In this document: piece after piece, positions 1 to 50,439 of the stretch | Position numbering within the stretch: the stretch's first letter is position 1 | Layout of the letters: each line of letters starts with the position of its first letter | Origin: Elysia chlorotica | Taxonomy: Eukaryota > Mollusca > Gastropoda > Plakobranchidae | Direction of reading: 5' to 3' | Length of the DNA: 64,000 nt | NCBI GenBank assembly: GCA_003991915.1 | Contig: RQTK01000001.1 | Location: 394,214-458,213, forward strand | Notes under the pieces: generated by a model | Databases searched by the model: none | What the model saw: only the letters and a program-made list of their open reading frames with translations | Told to the model about the DNA's origin: nothing | Program-made: the position numbers and the translations under genes

Positions 1-90
<90 letters not shown>
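1..90. repeat. TAA triplet microsatellite
   Basis: Thirty uninterrupted TAA units run off the left edge of the window. Confidence 0.97.
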
Positions 91-3302
<3,212 letters not shown>

Positions 3303-3311
3303 AACTCTCTA

Positions 3312-37940
<34,629 letters not shown>

Positions 37941-38220
37941 GATGGGGTTTTAACCCGTTATAGGCTCTAGTATTGGCTATTGCGATGCTTTATAGGCCTT
38001 GGTCTTGGCTTTTGGGATCGGTTGACTCCCAGGGAAGTTCCTTAATACACTCAAGACGAGAGATGTGCTGGGGTTCACATCGGCCTACAGTTAGGAATGG
38101 CAAACGCAATTAATAAAATAGTTAAGTAGATGCTCGAAGATGGAGATAAGTTATCCATCTATAGCATGAGATGTTAAGATAAAATGAAACGAAGTATCTG
38201 ACACAATGATGGAGTTCATA
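37941..38220 (-). promoter_or_regulatory. Upstream region of the AFPK gene, no clear core promoter
   Basis: About 280 bp before the ATG. I see no convincing TATA box. A 5'UTR intron is possible but not provable from sequence. Confidence 0.25.
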
Positions 38221-38709
38221 GAAAATGGAGAAAAAATAGATAGAAAGAGAGAGGGGGGAGAGAGAGACAGAGACAGACAGAAAGAAAGGGGGATGAGGAA
38301 GAGAAAGTGAAGAAAGGGTTAGAATATATTTTTCACATTCTCATCGCACATGTTGACATGTTGTGTAATAGCACAAAATGTTAATCGCTTTTTAGTAAAT
38401 TATAAAACTATTAGAGAGAGAAAGAAAGGGAGGGGGAGAGAGAGAGAGAGAAAGGGGGGGGGAGGGGTCGGCGGGAGAAAGAAAAGTAGTGTTAAAATAA
38501 TATAGATCATATATTCTTATCGTACCTCTTGTGTTGTGTAATGCAGTCACGTTCAACAAAACATCTGACGTTTCAAAGTAAGAGTATTATATAGAGAGAC
38601 AGAGAGAGAAAGAGAGTGAATGGTGAGGGGCAGGGAGAGAGAGATAGAGAGAGAGAACAGAGAGAGCATGAAATCAATTTATAGTTCTGTGTTTCTTGTT
38701 GTTATTGGG

Positions 38710-38769
<60 letters not shown>

Positions 38770-41700
38770 GTTTGATTTTAATTGTAAAGTTTGTTAACTC
38801 CGTCATTGTACCAAGTTCACCGTATCAGGGGATATCACGCTCATGTTAATGTAAAGATTCATTAATTGCTGGTAAATATATCCGAATTTCCTCGTGAATA
38901 AATGAAGTCTACCTCATCTATTTCTTTTAAAAGGAAATACCGTATAGCATAGAAGTTTGTTTCCCGGCATAATAATATGACTTTACAGGTATTCATTATA
39001 GGTCAAGTCAGAGAATCGACAGAGGTAAACACATTTTGCGTTATTATGGTAACAGTTGAATGGTTTCTCTTGTAAAAACAGAATGCTACTCAAAAGGGTA
39101 TTTCTTGTTCAGCCTACTCAGCCTACATCATAACAACGCGAACTGACCCACTCGTGGCGTATGTGTAGTTCAGTTTGACTCTAAATGCAAAATAATGTTT
39201 GTCTATGGCTGACGTTGCCTGTTTTAAGGAAGCCTCAATGGCTATCCGTAAGGATCAGTCAACGCGTCTTGTTTTCTTGTTTGTTTTGGGTGAAAGTTAT
39301 CAAATTGTAATTTTACTGAACTTTCACCAAAGTCCTTCACTGAAAAGTTAAAAGAATATAAATCCGAAAATTTTCTTACACAATGAAATTGTAGTAAGAG
39401 GTAAGCAATAATGTGAACGCTGGAAAGCATTACTACATTATATATTTTCTTCTATGATTGTGCATAAAGCTCGGTGTGGAGGCAAAATATTGTAGCTGCC
39501 CTTTTTCAATCTTTCCAGTTACAAAAATATGTCTCTCAACCTGCGTTACAGAGAACTTCAATTATAAAATCATTAAATCAAGATTGAGTGGTTTAAGTCT
39601 TCGTCGTCATGGCCTGAGTCTAAGCCTATGACATCAATGTTTTGTTGTTTGTTGTTATTTTTTTAATGAACATGCTCTTGCAAGCCACGATTATTATAAT
39701 TATTGTATCCATTTGAAAGAATTTTAAGTATGTTGTGAAATCCATTACACCTTTAATCAATTATTTGATATCGTAATAATTAAATTTTAATACGCAACAA
39801 TCGCAGATAAATAAATTTGCAGTTACTGATGTTCCTCGTTCTTTATGGGGGTTTCGTCGTTCTGGTTCATTGTGCGTAAATATTGGAGTTCTATTGTATT
39901 AGTAGCATGAAAGATTTGATAAATAATATCAAGGGGAGGCAAGAAGGAATATACTTTACCTTGTTTTATGACATGTAATTCTATGTCTCCAACGAGTTGT
40001 TCTTTAAAAAAGAAATATTGTTAAACTTTACTACAGAAAATTATGTTTTTCAACGTTTTCCGACGAAAGCTACCAAATTAATGCTTCTCAAAACTAAGCC
40101 ATGGGTTACAAAAGAACTTAAACAGGCGCTGAGCATAAAAATGTGCGTTAATAGTAAATAGCACAGGCGAAGTGAGAACAAAGTCATATTACTTTTAATT
40201 TTAGACTGTATAAGCAAATGAAAAAGCAATGATAAAATTAACTCATAAAATAATGTGATTTGAACGCTGAGGCTCGGACACAGTTCTTCTATCTTGTGTA
40301 TTATCCCCAAATCCTACAATCATACTCAATACCAGTGTTAAGTCAGATGATAAAGTTAAAGAATGCAATCCATTATAATAAATGGATGATAAAATACACA
40401 CGCTTCGTCACTTTCTTATAGGCTCATCCACATCTAAAGTACAGGTTTATGAAACCATCTCCGTTATACAACCAATATCGAAATATATCACTGAGTAAGA
40501 AAGTTATAAATGCCTTGTCGCATCTATGCGGATCTCTCTGGAAAAAGTAATCATTTTTTCTTCTGCACATCCTGCTGAAGCCTTGGAAAATACATAATAT
40601 TATTGGTGTATTTGACGGTATAACAAAAAATATGATTATGAACCTAGTCATTGTGTAAACTTCATCATAGTTGATGGAAAGGTTTGAAAAAGCAGACACT
40701 ATTCTTTTTTTTTACTGGAAGTAGAAGACAGTTTCCTTTACCAATTAACAATAGAATATTTTTAAGGTGATTTAGACAAGAAATAAATGTTCCACATGAA
40801 AATCCATGTTTATGACTCACTGGGAATAGTCTGGTTAGTTCGAACAAACTATCACAGGTACAATTTGTCCACCCGACGATCAACAAAGGAAAGTAACAAC
40901 AATGTTTGATCTTCTTATATAGCTGGTAGGACCTGCCAAGCTCGATCAACTGACTTGGCTGAATGGTTTGATGAAGACCCGTGGTTTGAAAAAAGTTTAA
41001 AACTGCTGGTTCATGTTCAGCGATATCTGTAATATGTTTAATATAATGTATCTGTAATGCGGTTTTCCAATCTCTACAGCGTTAAAAGCTTCATAGCTTC
41101 CCATGGGCAGTAGCCTACACGTAGTAATTACAAAGAGGAAGTAGATTTAGGTACGGTACTCGACTTACCATAGGTATTTAAATCCCTTAGTCGAGTGACT
41201 TAATTTACTTCATATTTTTACTAAATACCCTAAAATCCATTTAATAACATTAACAATTGTATTAGATATCATAGCAGCAAAATGTTGACAATTTGACAAA
41301 ATCGAAGTTTCATATGCCGACAGTTGGTGCTTTTATTGGTTCGTCGTTCGCAAAAGCGTTCGAGTGATGATCGCTGTTATGTGTTATTAATACGGTTTGG
41401 TCGCAGTACATCCATAACGGTTACTTATCCAACCCTTGTTTCCGACACACGATACACTTCTCAGTGTGGTGTGAAAAGACAACAGGTCCGCAATAGCAGA
41501 GTGGTCATTGCTGATCTTATTTCAACCTACGTTTGGACATGAATGTGTACAAGGTGTCCAGACAAATTTGTCAAGAGAAAATCGTATTAGTCCACACACA
41601 AAATCCTACTGTACACCTAAAATCAATGGTGTTAAGATTGAAGAAAATAACTGGTAACTCTCTTTGGTGTTGTATTTCGGATCCTCTGTTTTAATGTGTT

Positions 41701-41781
41701 CTCATTACAACCATAGGGCTACTCTTTATAAAAGTATTATATCTAAGGGGACGTTCAAACATGATCTTACACCCTAAACTA

Positions 41782-41823
<42 letters not shown>

Positions 41824-44800
41824 AAGAAGGAATGTTTCTTGACCCTCAAGTGAAATTATGTTTGACTCTAAAGGGCATTAATGCTGGGGAAATTTGTTCG
41901 CCAGCATCTTTCTCAATTTTACAGAACTTTTCGTTTCACGTTTCCAGATTTAGCGGGTCCGGTCGATTGTAGTTTGTGTCTCGGTGTGTAATTTCGATTG
42001 GCCTGCTTGATGTGTGGATTTTTTTCCGCCGATATCTCTTTTTCCTCCTCTATGTCACCCACCTACCACTAGACCCATGTTCGTTGTTGGAGAGTAGCTC
42101 TCTTTCACTTTACCGTCTCACAGATTCCCACCGAGGACTGTATACGGTGACCGGACCCAAGATTAATGTATGACACAGAGACAGTGATGGGATACCAGAA
42201 CTTTAGTCTCAGCCGGAAAAATGCTGCCATATCGTTGCAGCTGATACTGAAGCTCTGTAACACTGTGACAGTATAAGGCAAGAGCTGATTTATAATAATT
42301 CAAACCGGGTACATGCTTATTGGGAACGCAGCGCTATTTTTCATTTTCTTTCTTTTTAAACAAACAGTACAATTATAGTTAAAAGACACACAGATTGATA
42401 CTGCTAAATTTCGTTGTATGAATCAAATGTTGCATTTATTAATATTATATACATCCTGCAAGACAGCATTATATGTGCAAGGGTTTTACATTCACTCATT
42501 TGCTGGTGTAACACACTCATACTTTCTTCTAAAACAACCTTGATCAAGACAAATAATAAAAATCAGTATAATTATTATTATATCATCAAGACATTAGGAC
42601 TTAAAACATAATGGTAACCTGTTCAGTTTGGCTTTTTTAGGCAAAGAAAAATTTACGTTTATCTCAACACTGTCATTGCCACGTCGTTTGCTGCATATTT
42701 TATTCCTGCTTGCATGGATCAGTAGAAAACTGTAGGGAAATGTGTGGTTTCACAAAACGCTTGTATAACAAAGATGTGTCCAGAGATATTTTTTACAATT
42801 GGTTTGTAACTTGACTCAAAAGGCCAGGAAAAACTGTAATTAGCTTTTTATGGCAACATTGGCAAACAAAGTGTTAATTAAATAAGCTATGTAAGAAATA
42901 CGTTATAAACCAACTTTTTAAATAAATAACATAAGAGTTTGTAAATCAATCAAACTTGTGGTCAGGGTGCTATGATTATGGCATTAGTCAAAGTGAAATA
43001 GATTTTTGTGATGGTGAAAAAGAGATAATTATATCTGACTAAACTTTCATATTAAAAAATGTGCTAATAGTTGTTTTGTTTTTGTTTATGTTTATTTTTT
43101 TGGCATTATCTTATTAGAAACATGTGTTCAATATGAAGCAAAAATAAGGATGAAAAAATGTCTCTTGATTATCTCAAACGTAGGGGAAATGAGATATGCC
43201 AAAATAGTATCACATTCACAGTGATGTTACATGTATATACAATCACAACCTGAAATGAAAGAGTCCAAGTATAATGATAATCATGGTGTATGTATATACA
43301 GAAATGCTTTTTTTCACACAAGCTCCTTTCAATAACATCTCACCACACAGTTTCACAGAAGAGTTTACTCTTGGTTCTGAGTATATATAATTATGGATAT
43401 ACATGTATAAGAATTATTAGTACCATATAACATAATTATGTTAATACTGGACGTTCAGTTTTGTATATGCAGAGCAAAAGACATATTTGTGTGTTGTTAC
43501 TTTTCTAATTAAACGCCAATACTTAACAACTAGGCATCCTCTTTGGTGGTCCTAAGTGTAAAAATATATGTGCTGCCACATAGACACAACGCATGTATAC
43601 AAGGAGTTCATCGCTGTTGGTCACATTACAGTTTGAGATGTGTATATATAAATATATATATACATACATATCTCAATCTGTAATGTGACCAGCAGAGATA
43701 AAGAAAATGTTTCCTTCCCCAAATATTTTATAATTGTGTAATATTTGAATAAGCCTTAACATTTAAATAAAAATTGATATTAAAATATGAAATAGCAGAT
43801 GTGAGATTCATTAGCTTTCAATGTCGTCTTTAATTCATTGCATAAAAACCAGTAAAACAGTATTGCACATCATTAATTTTTTTAAGACAACTTTAACACT
43901 ATTCTACTTTCAAGTTAACTTCACAAAATAGAGAAACTATACAAGGTCTGATAAAAAGAAAATCTCATAATTGGACCACAATGCGGAAATTTCCAGTTGT
44001 TGGTAAAATCTTACTCCATTCAACCCATTCATATAATAATTATACAAATGGTGCAATATCTATTTATATGACCAAGCTCAGTGGGTACTTCATAGCTCAG
44101 AGGATGGTGCTCTAAAAGGAAGAGTGTGGAGAAAAGGGTTTGATGCTCAGGTGATGCCCCAAGATATTTTTTTAATCATACATATACAGATTTTGATCTA
44201 TCACTAACTTTAACTATGTTAGGCACCTTGTCAAATAAAATTGCATGTAAGTCATTATGATGATAGAGAAATACTTTTTTGGCTTATGACTAACATGAGC
44301 AGTGAAAATTACATAAAGTTATCAGCCTTTTCTGAGAAGGCAAATGCATTAGGTTCCAACTTTTTGAAAAAAGGATAAGAGATCAGCATACAATGTATCA
44401 CTATCTACATATGCCTCCAAATGTGACATCCAGCTTATTCAGACGTGTATACAGGTATATAATATTTAAACATGTATAATCAAGCATATTGAGCAAGGTT
44501 CAAAACCACGTCTACTATGTGCACTCTCTCACATATAACAAAAATATACTCTGTACAATTTGGGTGGATTTTGATATTAACTGCTGTTTGTGATCACATT
44601 TTTGTATGCTAGTATAATGGGTTATATATTAAGAAACAGAGAAAAATAAAGCTGTATACATCGACTATATAATTAAACAGAAGTTGTATAAAATGGAAAT
44701 ATACAAAGCAACTTCTTTTAAGCATTTATTTTAAAAAGAATTGCAAAAGGAATTATTGGAATTAAATGCAATTTTTAAGTTTTCTTTATTATATTTAAGA

Positions 44801-46340
44801 TTTTTAGAGTTAAAAAATAACCGCCAAAAGATTTTTTTAAATTAACACAAGAAACATGTGTTACAGAATGAAGAATATGAACGAAGGTAGAGATAATAAT
44901 TATAACAATCCAGCAGTGAGATAAAAACAATTGCATCAATGTATTAAAAAACAAAACAAAAAAACCTTTAGGCAGCTGAAATTAAATAAATCATCTATCA
45001 TTTTCATCTAGTCTAAATATCTCTAAATTATATAACAAGTTCCTCACACAAATATGTACTACATGTATGTTCATGCTTGACATAAATTCAAAAATTTATT
45101 ATAGATTTAAATAAGTATTGATATCATGCTCAATTGCAATTGGATTTGTCTCTGCATGCTAGGGACAAATCAGTTCAACATTGAAATTTAAAAAAGGTAA
45201 CCAAGGTATTATGTTCTATGTATGAATGCTTGGTTACAGCTAAAATGGTTATAAAAAGATATGTTACATTCTAGGCGATACGATGGATTGAGATTAAATA
45301 CTACTATAACCTCTTATGGGTCATGAATGTTGCATGATGATTAAAATAACAATCGCTCTGTGTGATGCCTTTTCATCTAAGAGCTTTACCCGTAATAAGT
45401 CACAATTCTTAAAACATTTGGAACAGTTCTTCTTATTAATTCTAGCAATGCAAGATATTAAACCAAAGGATTTTTAAAAAAAAAACACCGACAGCATGTG
45501 AACCCGTTTTCCAACTTATTGTTCAGTAAACTGTCTGCTAATAATAACATTTTCTGTCTGAAGGTTATCGGCACACTTAACAAACAATATTTGATACCCT
45601 GAAAATGACAAGAGGACTCTCATGAATACATTAAGTGGCATTATTCAAATGAATTGTGTGTCTCGATTGAATTAAAAAAAAAAAAAATATTGGATGCAAA
45701 TTTCATTTTTTTTTCAATATACATGTGTAGTGTATTTTACATCTCTCTGAAGGCAATTGTTTCATGGAGTATGAAGTTAAGCTGTGTCGTTGTCATCCTC
45801 TCACATTAATTTAAATCTTATTTTTCTTTGATATCTCATAGTAGGCCCACAGCTTTCAGAAAACATTATTCATAAACTATACAGTATATAACATCTTTCA
45901 GGGGATACAACCTTGAAATCTTTAAAACAATTTTTCAATGAGATAAAAGATGATCATCTTTTTCAAGCCTTGAAAAGATAGCACCTTCATTCTTGTGCTT
46001 TCATCCACAAAAGTACTGTACATAACCACATATATATATATATATACGTGTGTGTGTGTGTGTACATTATTCTTTACTAAAAAAAAAAACCCTCTTGCAA
46101 ATGTTGGCAGATCTATAGCAATTTCTTAAACGTGGTATTTGTTATTAGACTCAGTCAAGTAAAAAGTCTTAATGTGAAAATATAAAGGCTTTACTTTAAT
46201 GAATAAGCCATATTGCCTCAACATTTTGAATTAAAAATGAAATCAGGCATTATTAACAAAATATTTCGACTGTAAACAAAAAATTTAACAAAACTGTTAC
46301 CCTGACTTATGAAAACAAAATGTACTGCATGCAAACATTT
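38220..46340. other. AT-rich intergenic region with simple repeats
   Basis: GA-rich tracts (38,220-38,670), a TTG repeat (38,709-38,768), a GA repeat (41,784-41,820), TA and GT repeats (46,028-46,065), a tRNA-like head near 44,085-44,170 and the hairpin at 43.6 kb. No protein-coding gene was recognised. The part right of about 43 kb may be transcribed as Nudix 3'UTR. Confidence 0.55.
43611..43697. repeat. Near-perfect inverted repeat (hairpin) of about 35-bp arms
   Basis: GGTCACATTACAGTTTGAGA at 43,619 is matched by the reverse complement of TCTCAATCTGTAATGTGACC ending at 43,690. The centre is TA-rich. It lies in the AT-rich flank downstream of the Nudix gene. It could be a foldback element or a transcribed hairpin. 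Confidence 0.75.
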
Positions 46341-46349
46341 TCATGTGTT

Positions 46350-47066
46350 CTAAAGTTTTGCTTTTGACTCTAACAGTGTAAAGTAAAAGGACAGCTCCAA
46401 ATGTGCTTTCATTTCGTTTGCTAATGTCCAATCGTCTCCTTTGCCATCAGATCCAAACACTATGGCAGACAGAAAAATACAAAAATTACAGGTAAATCCA
46501 AATATTCTTTCCGTAACACCATTGTTGTTATAGTTCAGCACAGAGAAGGCATAAAGTGTCCCATGAGCAGTTATTTCTTCCTTGGCAATATTTCCTTTTT
46601 CACTAAAAATTTTCAAAGGCACATAAAATGCATATTCGACTTCAGATGGATTGCAGTTTGGCACAAAATCTTGAGGTATAACCCCAACAACTGGGTATAC
46701 AATATTATAAGGCAAAGTCACGCCTAATGTTAAAATACCTAATACTTTGACTGCTGAGGGAGGCAAGCCGATCTCTTCCTCAGCTTCTCTGAGCGCTGCA
46801 TCAACATCAGACTCGTCATTTTCGTCCCTCATGCCGCCTGGAAAAGCGACAGTTGATGGATGTGTCCTCAGATTTTTAGACCGTTTTGTCAATAGAATGG
46901 ATAACTCACCATCCTTGATTGTGATTGGTAAAAGAACTGCAGCCTTTCTGTGTTTAACAGGATTATACATAATTTCTTGATCAGAGCCCACATTTCTTAT
47001 ATCATAGGCTGATACTCTTCTTGACACCTCCTCCAAAAATCCTTCGTCTGATACACTCATAGTCAT
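46350..47066 (-). CDS. Nudix hydrolase, coenzyme A diphosphatase type (NUDT7/NUDT8-like)
   Basis: Continuous frame of about 238 residues from MTMSVSDEGFLEE to LLESKAKL. The signature LLTKRSKNLRTHPSTVAFPG fits the CoA-pyrophosphatase pattern LLT-R-S-R-G-FPGG (one G is S here). The Nudix box PGGMRDENDESDVDAALREA continues as EEEIGL and has the REAxEEIG metal-binding core. Such enzymes cleave CoA and acyl-CoA to 3',5'-ADP and phosphopantetheine in mitochondria or peroxisomes. The frame stays open upstream to an ATG at 47,126, but a good acceptor (TATTCTCTTTCCAG) near 47,108 suggests an upstream exon, so the start is uncertain. No peroxisomal SKL-type end is seen (the C-terminus is AKL, which is close to a PTS1-like tripeptide). 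The left flank is long AT-rich sequence, probably 3'UTR. Confidence 0.88.
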   Translation of the reverse strand: MTMSVSDEGFLEEVSRRVSAYDIRNVGSDQEIMYNPVKHRKAAVLLPITIKDGELSILLTKRSKNLRTHPSTVAFPGGMRDENDESDVDAALREAEEEIGLPPSAVKVLGILTLGVTLPYNIVYPVVGVIPQDFVPNCNPSEVEYAFYVPLKIFSEKGNIAKEEITAHGTLYAFSVLNYNNNGVTERIFGFTCNFCIFLSAIVFGSDGKGDDWTLANEMKAHLELSFYFTLLESKAKL

Positions 47067-47208
47067 ATTGCACTCTTGAGACAAAGAAAGGTGTGAACAG
47101 AAAATCTGGAAAGAGAATAATGACATGTGTTTAAGAACAAGATTCCTTTACACATTACTTTGTTTTTAGCGGTTCATTAATGTTGTGTTTCCTCCTGGTA
47201 AAATTAGG

Positions 47209-47470
47209 GGGGGCGCGGTGGTCCAGGGATAGAACATCGGCTTCCGACGCAAAAGGTCCCGAGTTCGAATCCTGGCTGTTGCGTTCCCTACTGGTTGGGT
47301 CGGTGTCAGTATAATGTGACCGGCTGAGACAGGAGTCATGGTATCCCCGCCCTGTCTCGTGTGTGGCAGCACATAAAATTGTCAGACGTCCGTCTTGGGG
47401 CCCGTCCACAATATAGCCTATATAGTGCTGATGGTGGACGCTAAAACCAACCCAACTCAACTCAACTCAA
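47209..47470 (+). mobile_element. Full-length tRNA-derived SINE with target-site duplication
   Basis: The head carries a polymerase III A box (GCGGTGGTCCAGGGATAG) and a B box (GGTCCCGAGTTCGAATCC). It is followed by a body with TTGGGTCGGTGTCAGTATAA and GGCCCGTCCACAATATAGCC, and a CTCAA repeat tail. The 15-bp sequence CCTGGTAAAATTAGG occurs on both sides (47,194-47,208 and 47,471-47,485), a clean target-site duplication. It sits just upstream of the Nudix gene. Confidence 0.9.
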
Positions 47471-47740
47471 CCTGGTAAAATTAGGAATTTTCTATAAAAA
47501 GGAGGGGGAAAAAAAAATCAGTTACTTTGTATACATACTGCATATTTTTAAGACTAGTGTCATTCAGCTAGTCATAGTTACATGTAATTATGTAATTAGA
47601 AACATGTTGGAACTTCCAATTTTGACGAAAAACAGTCTTTGAGTATTGATACTCATTCTTCTTTCCAATGCATTTAAGGGAAAATAATAAATAGCCTGTC
47701 TCATATTGGAAAGTTAAAAGCTTCATAAGATCTTGTGCAG

Positions 47741-47990
47741 GGAGCGGTGACCCTGGGGTAGAACATCGGCTTCTGACGCAAAAGGTCCCAGTTTGAATCC
47801 TGGTGATTGCGTTCCCTGGTTGGGTCGGTGTCAGTTTAATGTGACAGGCTGAGACAGAAGTCATGGTCTCCCCGCCCTGTCTCAAAGTGGCAGCACATAA
47901 AATTGTCACACGTCCGTCTTGAGGCCTGTCTACAATATAGCCTATATAATGCTGATGTTGGACGTTAATCCAACTCAACTCAACTCATGT
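47741..47990 (+). mobile_element. Second copy of the same SINE
   Basis: The head (AGAACATCGGCTTCTGACGC, AGTTTGAATCC B box), body (GGTTGGGTCGGTGTCAG) and ACTCAACTCAACTCA tail match the 47.2-kb copy with scattered changes, including a shortened spacer before TTGGGTCGG. It is older than its neighbour. Confidence 0.85.
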
Positions 47991-49143
47991 TTTACTTCAA
48001 AATTATTTATTTGTGACTCTTAAATTTATCAATATCAATCAAATCATCTTGTCCACTATATCAAATAGTTAAAAAGAGTTGGGATTGCAATGGGCAAAGT
48101 ATCCCGCTAACAGCACATAGGCTGTACATTTTTGGAAAGTGAAGGGCAATTCCATTATAACTGATGTCACTTACAAATACTTTTCAACAAAATTAATTCA
48201 CTCATTTCTAACAAAACCATAACTCTGTATCAGCCAAATGTATTTATAACTTACCCTTTATAAGCTAAGTCAAAAGAAGCACAGAAAGTGTGTTTGCAGT
48301 GAATTGTTGGGTTTTTTTTAATGCTTTAGGTTAGAGAATTCCGCCACCTCCCTCACCATGTTAAAGGTTATATCGGAAAATGTATGGACCTAAAGTGTGG
48401 TTTGATTTCAGTTCAGTTCAGTTTTTAGTTTTTAAAATTAGTTTTCTGATCATTCCTATTTTAGACCCATGCACACCGGCAGGCAGGTTTTAAACCAGAG
48501 GGAAAAACTACAGAACAAGTTTTGGCACTTACCCTATATAAGCTAAGTCAAAAGAAGCACAGACCAAAAAAAAAACAAGTGTTGGCACTTACATCCGACA
48601 TAGAAGCAGGCATTGAAAACAAACTGAAAAACAAAGCCAGTCTTGATAGACCTATCAAAAGCTTTAGACCCAGTTTGGACTGGAGGACTCATGCTATAAA
48701 ACTTTATAAGCTGATTCCTTGCAGAAAAAGTCTTAAAATAATATTGACCATGACAGGCACTTAAGGCCACAACATCCTAGGTGGAGAGAAAAGCAAAACT
48801 AGAAAGATAAAATCCAAATACCATATAGGGCTAAGTCATTGCACCTACTCTGTAAAACATTAATATCAGTTTCATGCTTAACATCCAACCACTCAAAACT
48901 TGACTATAGATGCAGACAACTGATTCAAACACATCAATCTAAGACCAACAACTAGAGGGACATTGAAAATATTCCTAGCCAAGACACCACTGCCTTAAAT
49001 TACCTCAAAAGAAACACACACAAATCAGTGCAACTAGTGTTTCACCTGAACAAGCACCAGGCAACCAAGACACTCAACACTGTGTCGGGGAAATAATACT
49101 CACAATAGATACAAATCCTAAATACCTGAGTGTCACAATTGAT

Positions 49144-50439
49144 AGGACATTTGGTGTCGAAATGGGCTAAAGATATGATATATGATATGATATAAGTTCC
49201 GGGTGTTGTTAGGCCTTTTGGCCTTTTGCCCGTTCTTGTAGTCTCTGTCTGATTATTTTGCTCTTTATTGTGTGCTCTCCCTAGGCTACATTTAAATAGT
49301 TAAATAGTGAAATTGTGGCCCTTCCATAAGCTGTCAATTCTGTTCTTGAAGCTGTTGAGTGTTGGGGCGTTCACAATGTCCTCTGGTAGATTGTTCCATT
49401 TATCTGTCACTCTTATAGGGAAGAAATGCTGTCGAACGCCAGTGTTCGTTCGGATTTTCTTGAGCTTTAGGATGTGTCCTCTGGTTTTTGATTCTCCCTC
49501 GATAGTGAGCGGTGAGCTAGTTTCGTATAGTCCGTGCATATATTTGTATACCTCAATCATGTCACCTCTGTCCCTTCTGTACTGCATGCTTGGTAGATTG
49601 AGCTGCTTGAGGCGTTCTTCGTAGGGGAGGTTCGCTAGTCTTGGAACTAGTTTAGTAGCTCTCCGCAATACCCCTTCAATTAGATTTTTGTCCTTCTGGT
49701 ATCTTGGTGACCATACTACGTTGGCAAACTCAAGGTGTGGAATGACCATTGCTGTGAATAATAGCTTCATACTATCTCCATCCAAGTATTGATAAGAGCG
49801 CCTGATCAGTCCTAGGATCTTGTTTGCTTTAGCCACCTGCATTTCAATGTGACAGCTAAATTTTAGGTCAGAGTCCACCTGCACTCCCAAGTCCTTTTCT
49901 AGGGCTGATGCTTCTAGTGTTGTCCTCTTTTCTGATTGGTGTAGTTTCATTGTGTACTCATGTCCTGGATTATTCCTGCCAAAGTGTAGGACTTTACATT
50001 TACTTGCATTGAAACGAAGTTGCCAAGTGTCCGCCCACTCCACCAGCTTATCAATGTCTGCTTGTAGTGCATCACATGCCGAGTCTGTTTCAACTGAAGC
50101 TGAGACCTTCGTGTCATTTGCATACATTTCACACCAAGAACTCAAAACCTCTGGTAGATCATTAATAAAAATGACAAACAGGACTGGACCAAGGACACTC
50201 CCTTGTGGTACGCCGCTGGTTACAGGTGACCACTCAGATACAGACCCATTCACTGACACTCTTTGTCGCCTCCCAACTAGGAACTGTTCAATCCAATTTT
50301 GTACCTTTCCCGTAATCCCGTAAGATTCAATCTTCTGTATAAGTCTCTGTTGAGGTACCGAATCAAAAGCCTTTGCAAAGTCAAGGTATACTGCATCCAC
50401 TGGTTTTCTTTCATCCATAGCATCCAGTCAACATGTGTA
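49144..50439 (-). mobile_element. 5'-truncated non-LTR retrotransposon (LINE) inserted in an older LINE
   Basis: Carries the reverse transcriptase frame 49,300-50,418. The 3' end on the left has an ATATCATATC-type tail. The insertion is bounded by identical 56-bp direct repeats (49,088-49,143 and 50,440-50,495, beginning GGGAAATAATACTCACAATA). This is an unusually long target-site duplication, and the surrounding sequence continues across it as a decayed plus-strand LINE. Confidence 0.85.
49300..50418 (-). CDS. LINE reverse transcriptase, C-terminal part, YAND active site
   Basis: 372 residues. RT palm motifs: VDAVYLDFAKAFDSVPQ near the start, SGVPQGSVLGPVLFVIFIND, then MYANDTKVSAS where the catalytic box is normally (F/Y)ADD. 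It continues with LEWADTW-like VEWADTWQLRFNASKCKVL and a long C-terminal region (MIEVYKYMHGLY, DKWNNLPEDIV) common in CR1/Jockey-group LINEs. The frame is intact, but the endonuclease and the first RT blocks are missing. The D-to-N change would be expected to kill activity. Confidence 0.88.
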   Translation of the reverse strand: MDERKPVDAVYLDFAKAFDSVPQQRLIQKIESYGITGKVQNWIEQFLVGRRQRVSVNGSVSEWSPVTSGVPQGSVLGPVLFVIFINDLPEVLSSWCEMYANDTKVSASVETDSACDALQADIDKLVEWADTWQLRFNASKCKVLHFGRNNPGHEYTMKLHQSEKRTTLEASALEKDLGVQVDSDLKFSCHIEMQVAKANKILGLIRRSYQYLDGDSMKLLFTAMVIPHLEFANVVWSPRYQKDKNLIEGVLRRATKLVPRLANLPYEERLKQLNLPSMQYRRDRGDMIEVYKYMHGLYETSSPLTIEGESKTRGHILKLKKIRTNTGVRQHFFPIRVTDKWNNLPEDIVNAPTLNSFKNRIDSLWKGHNFTI

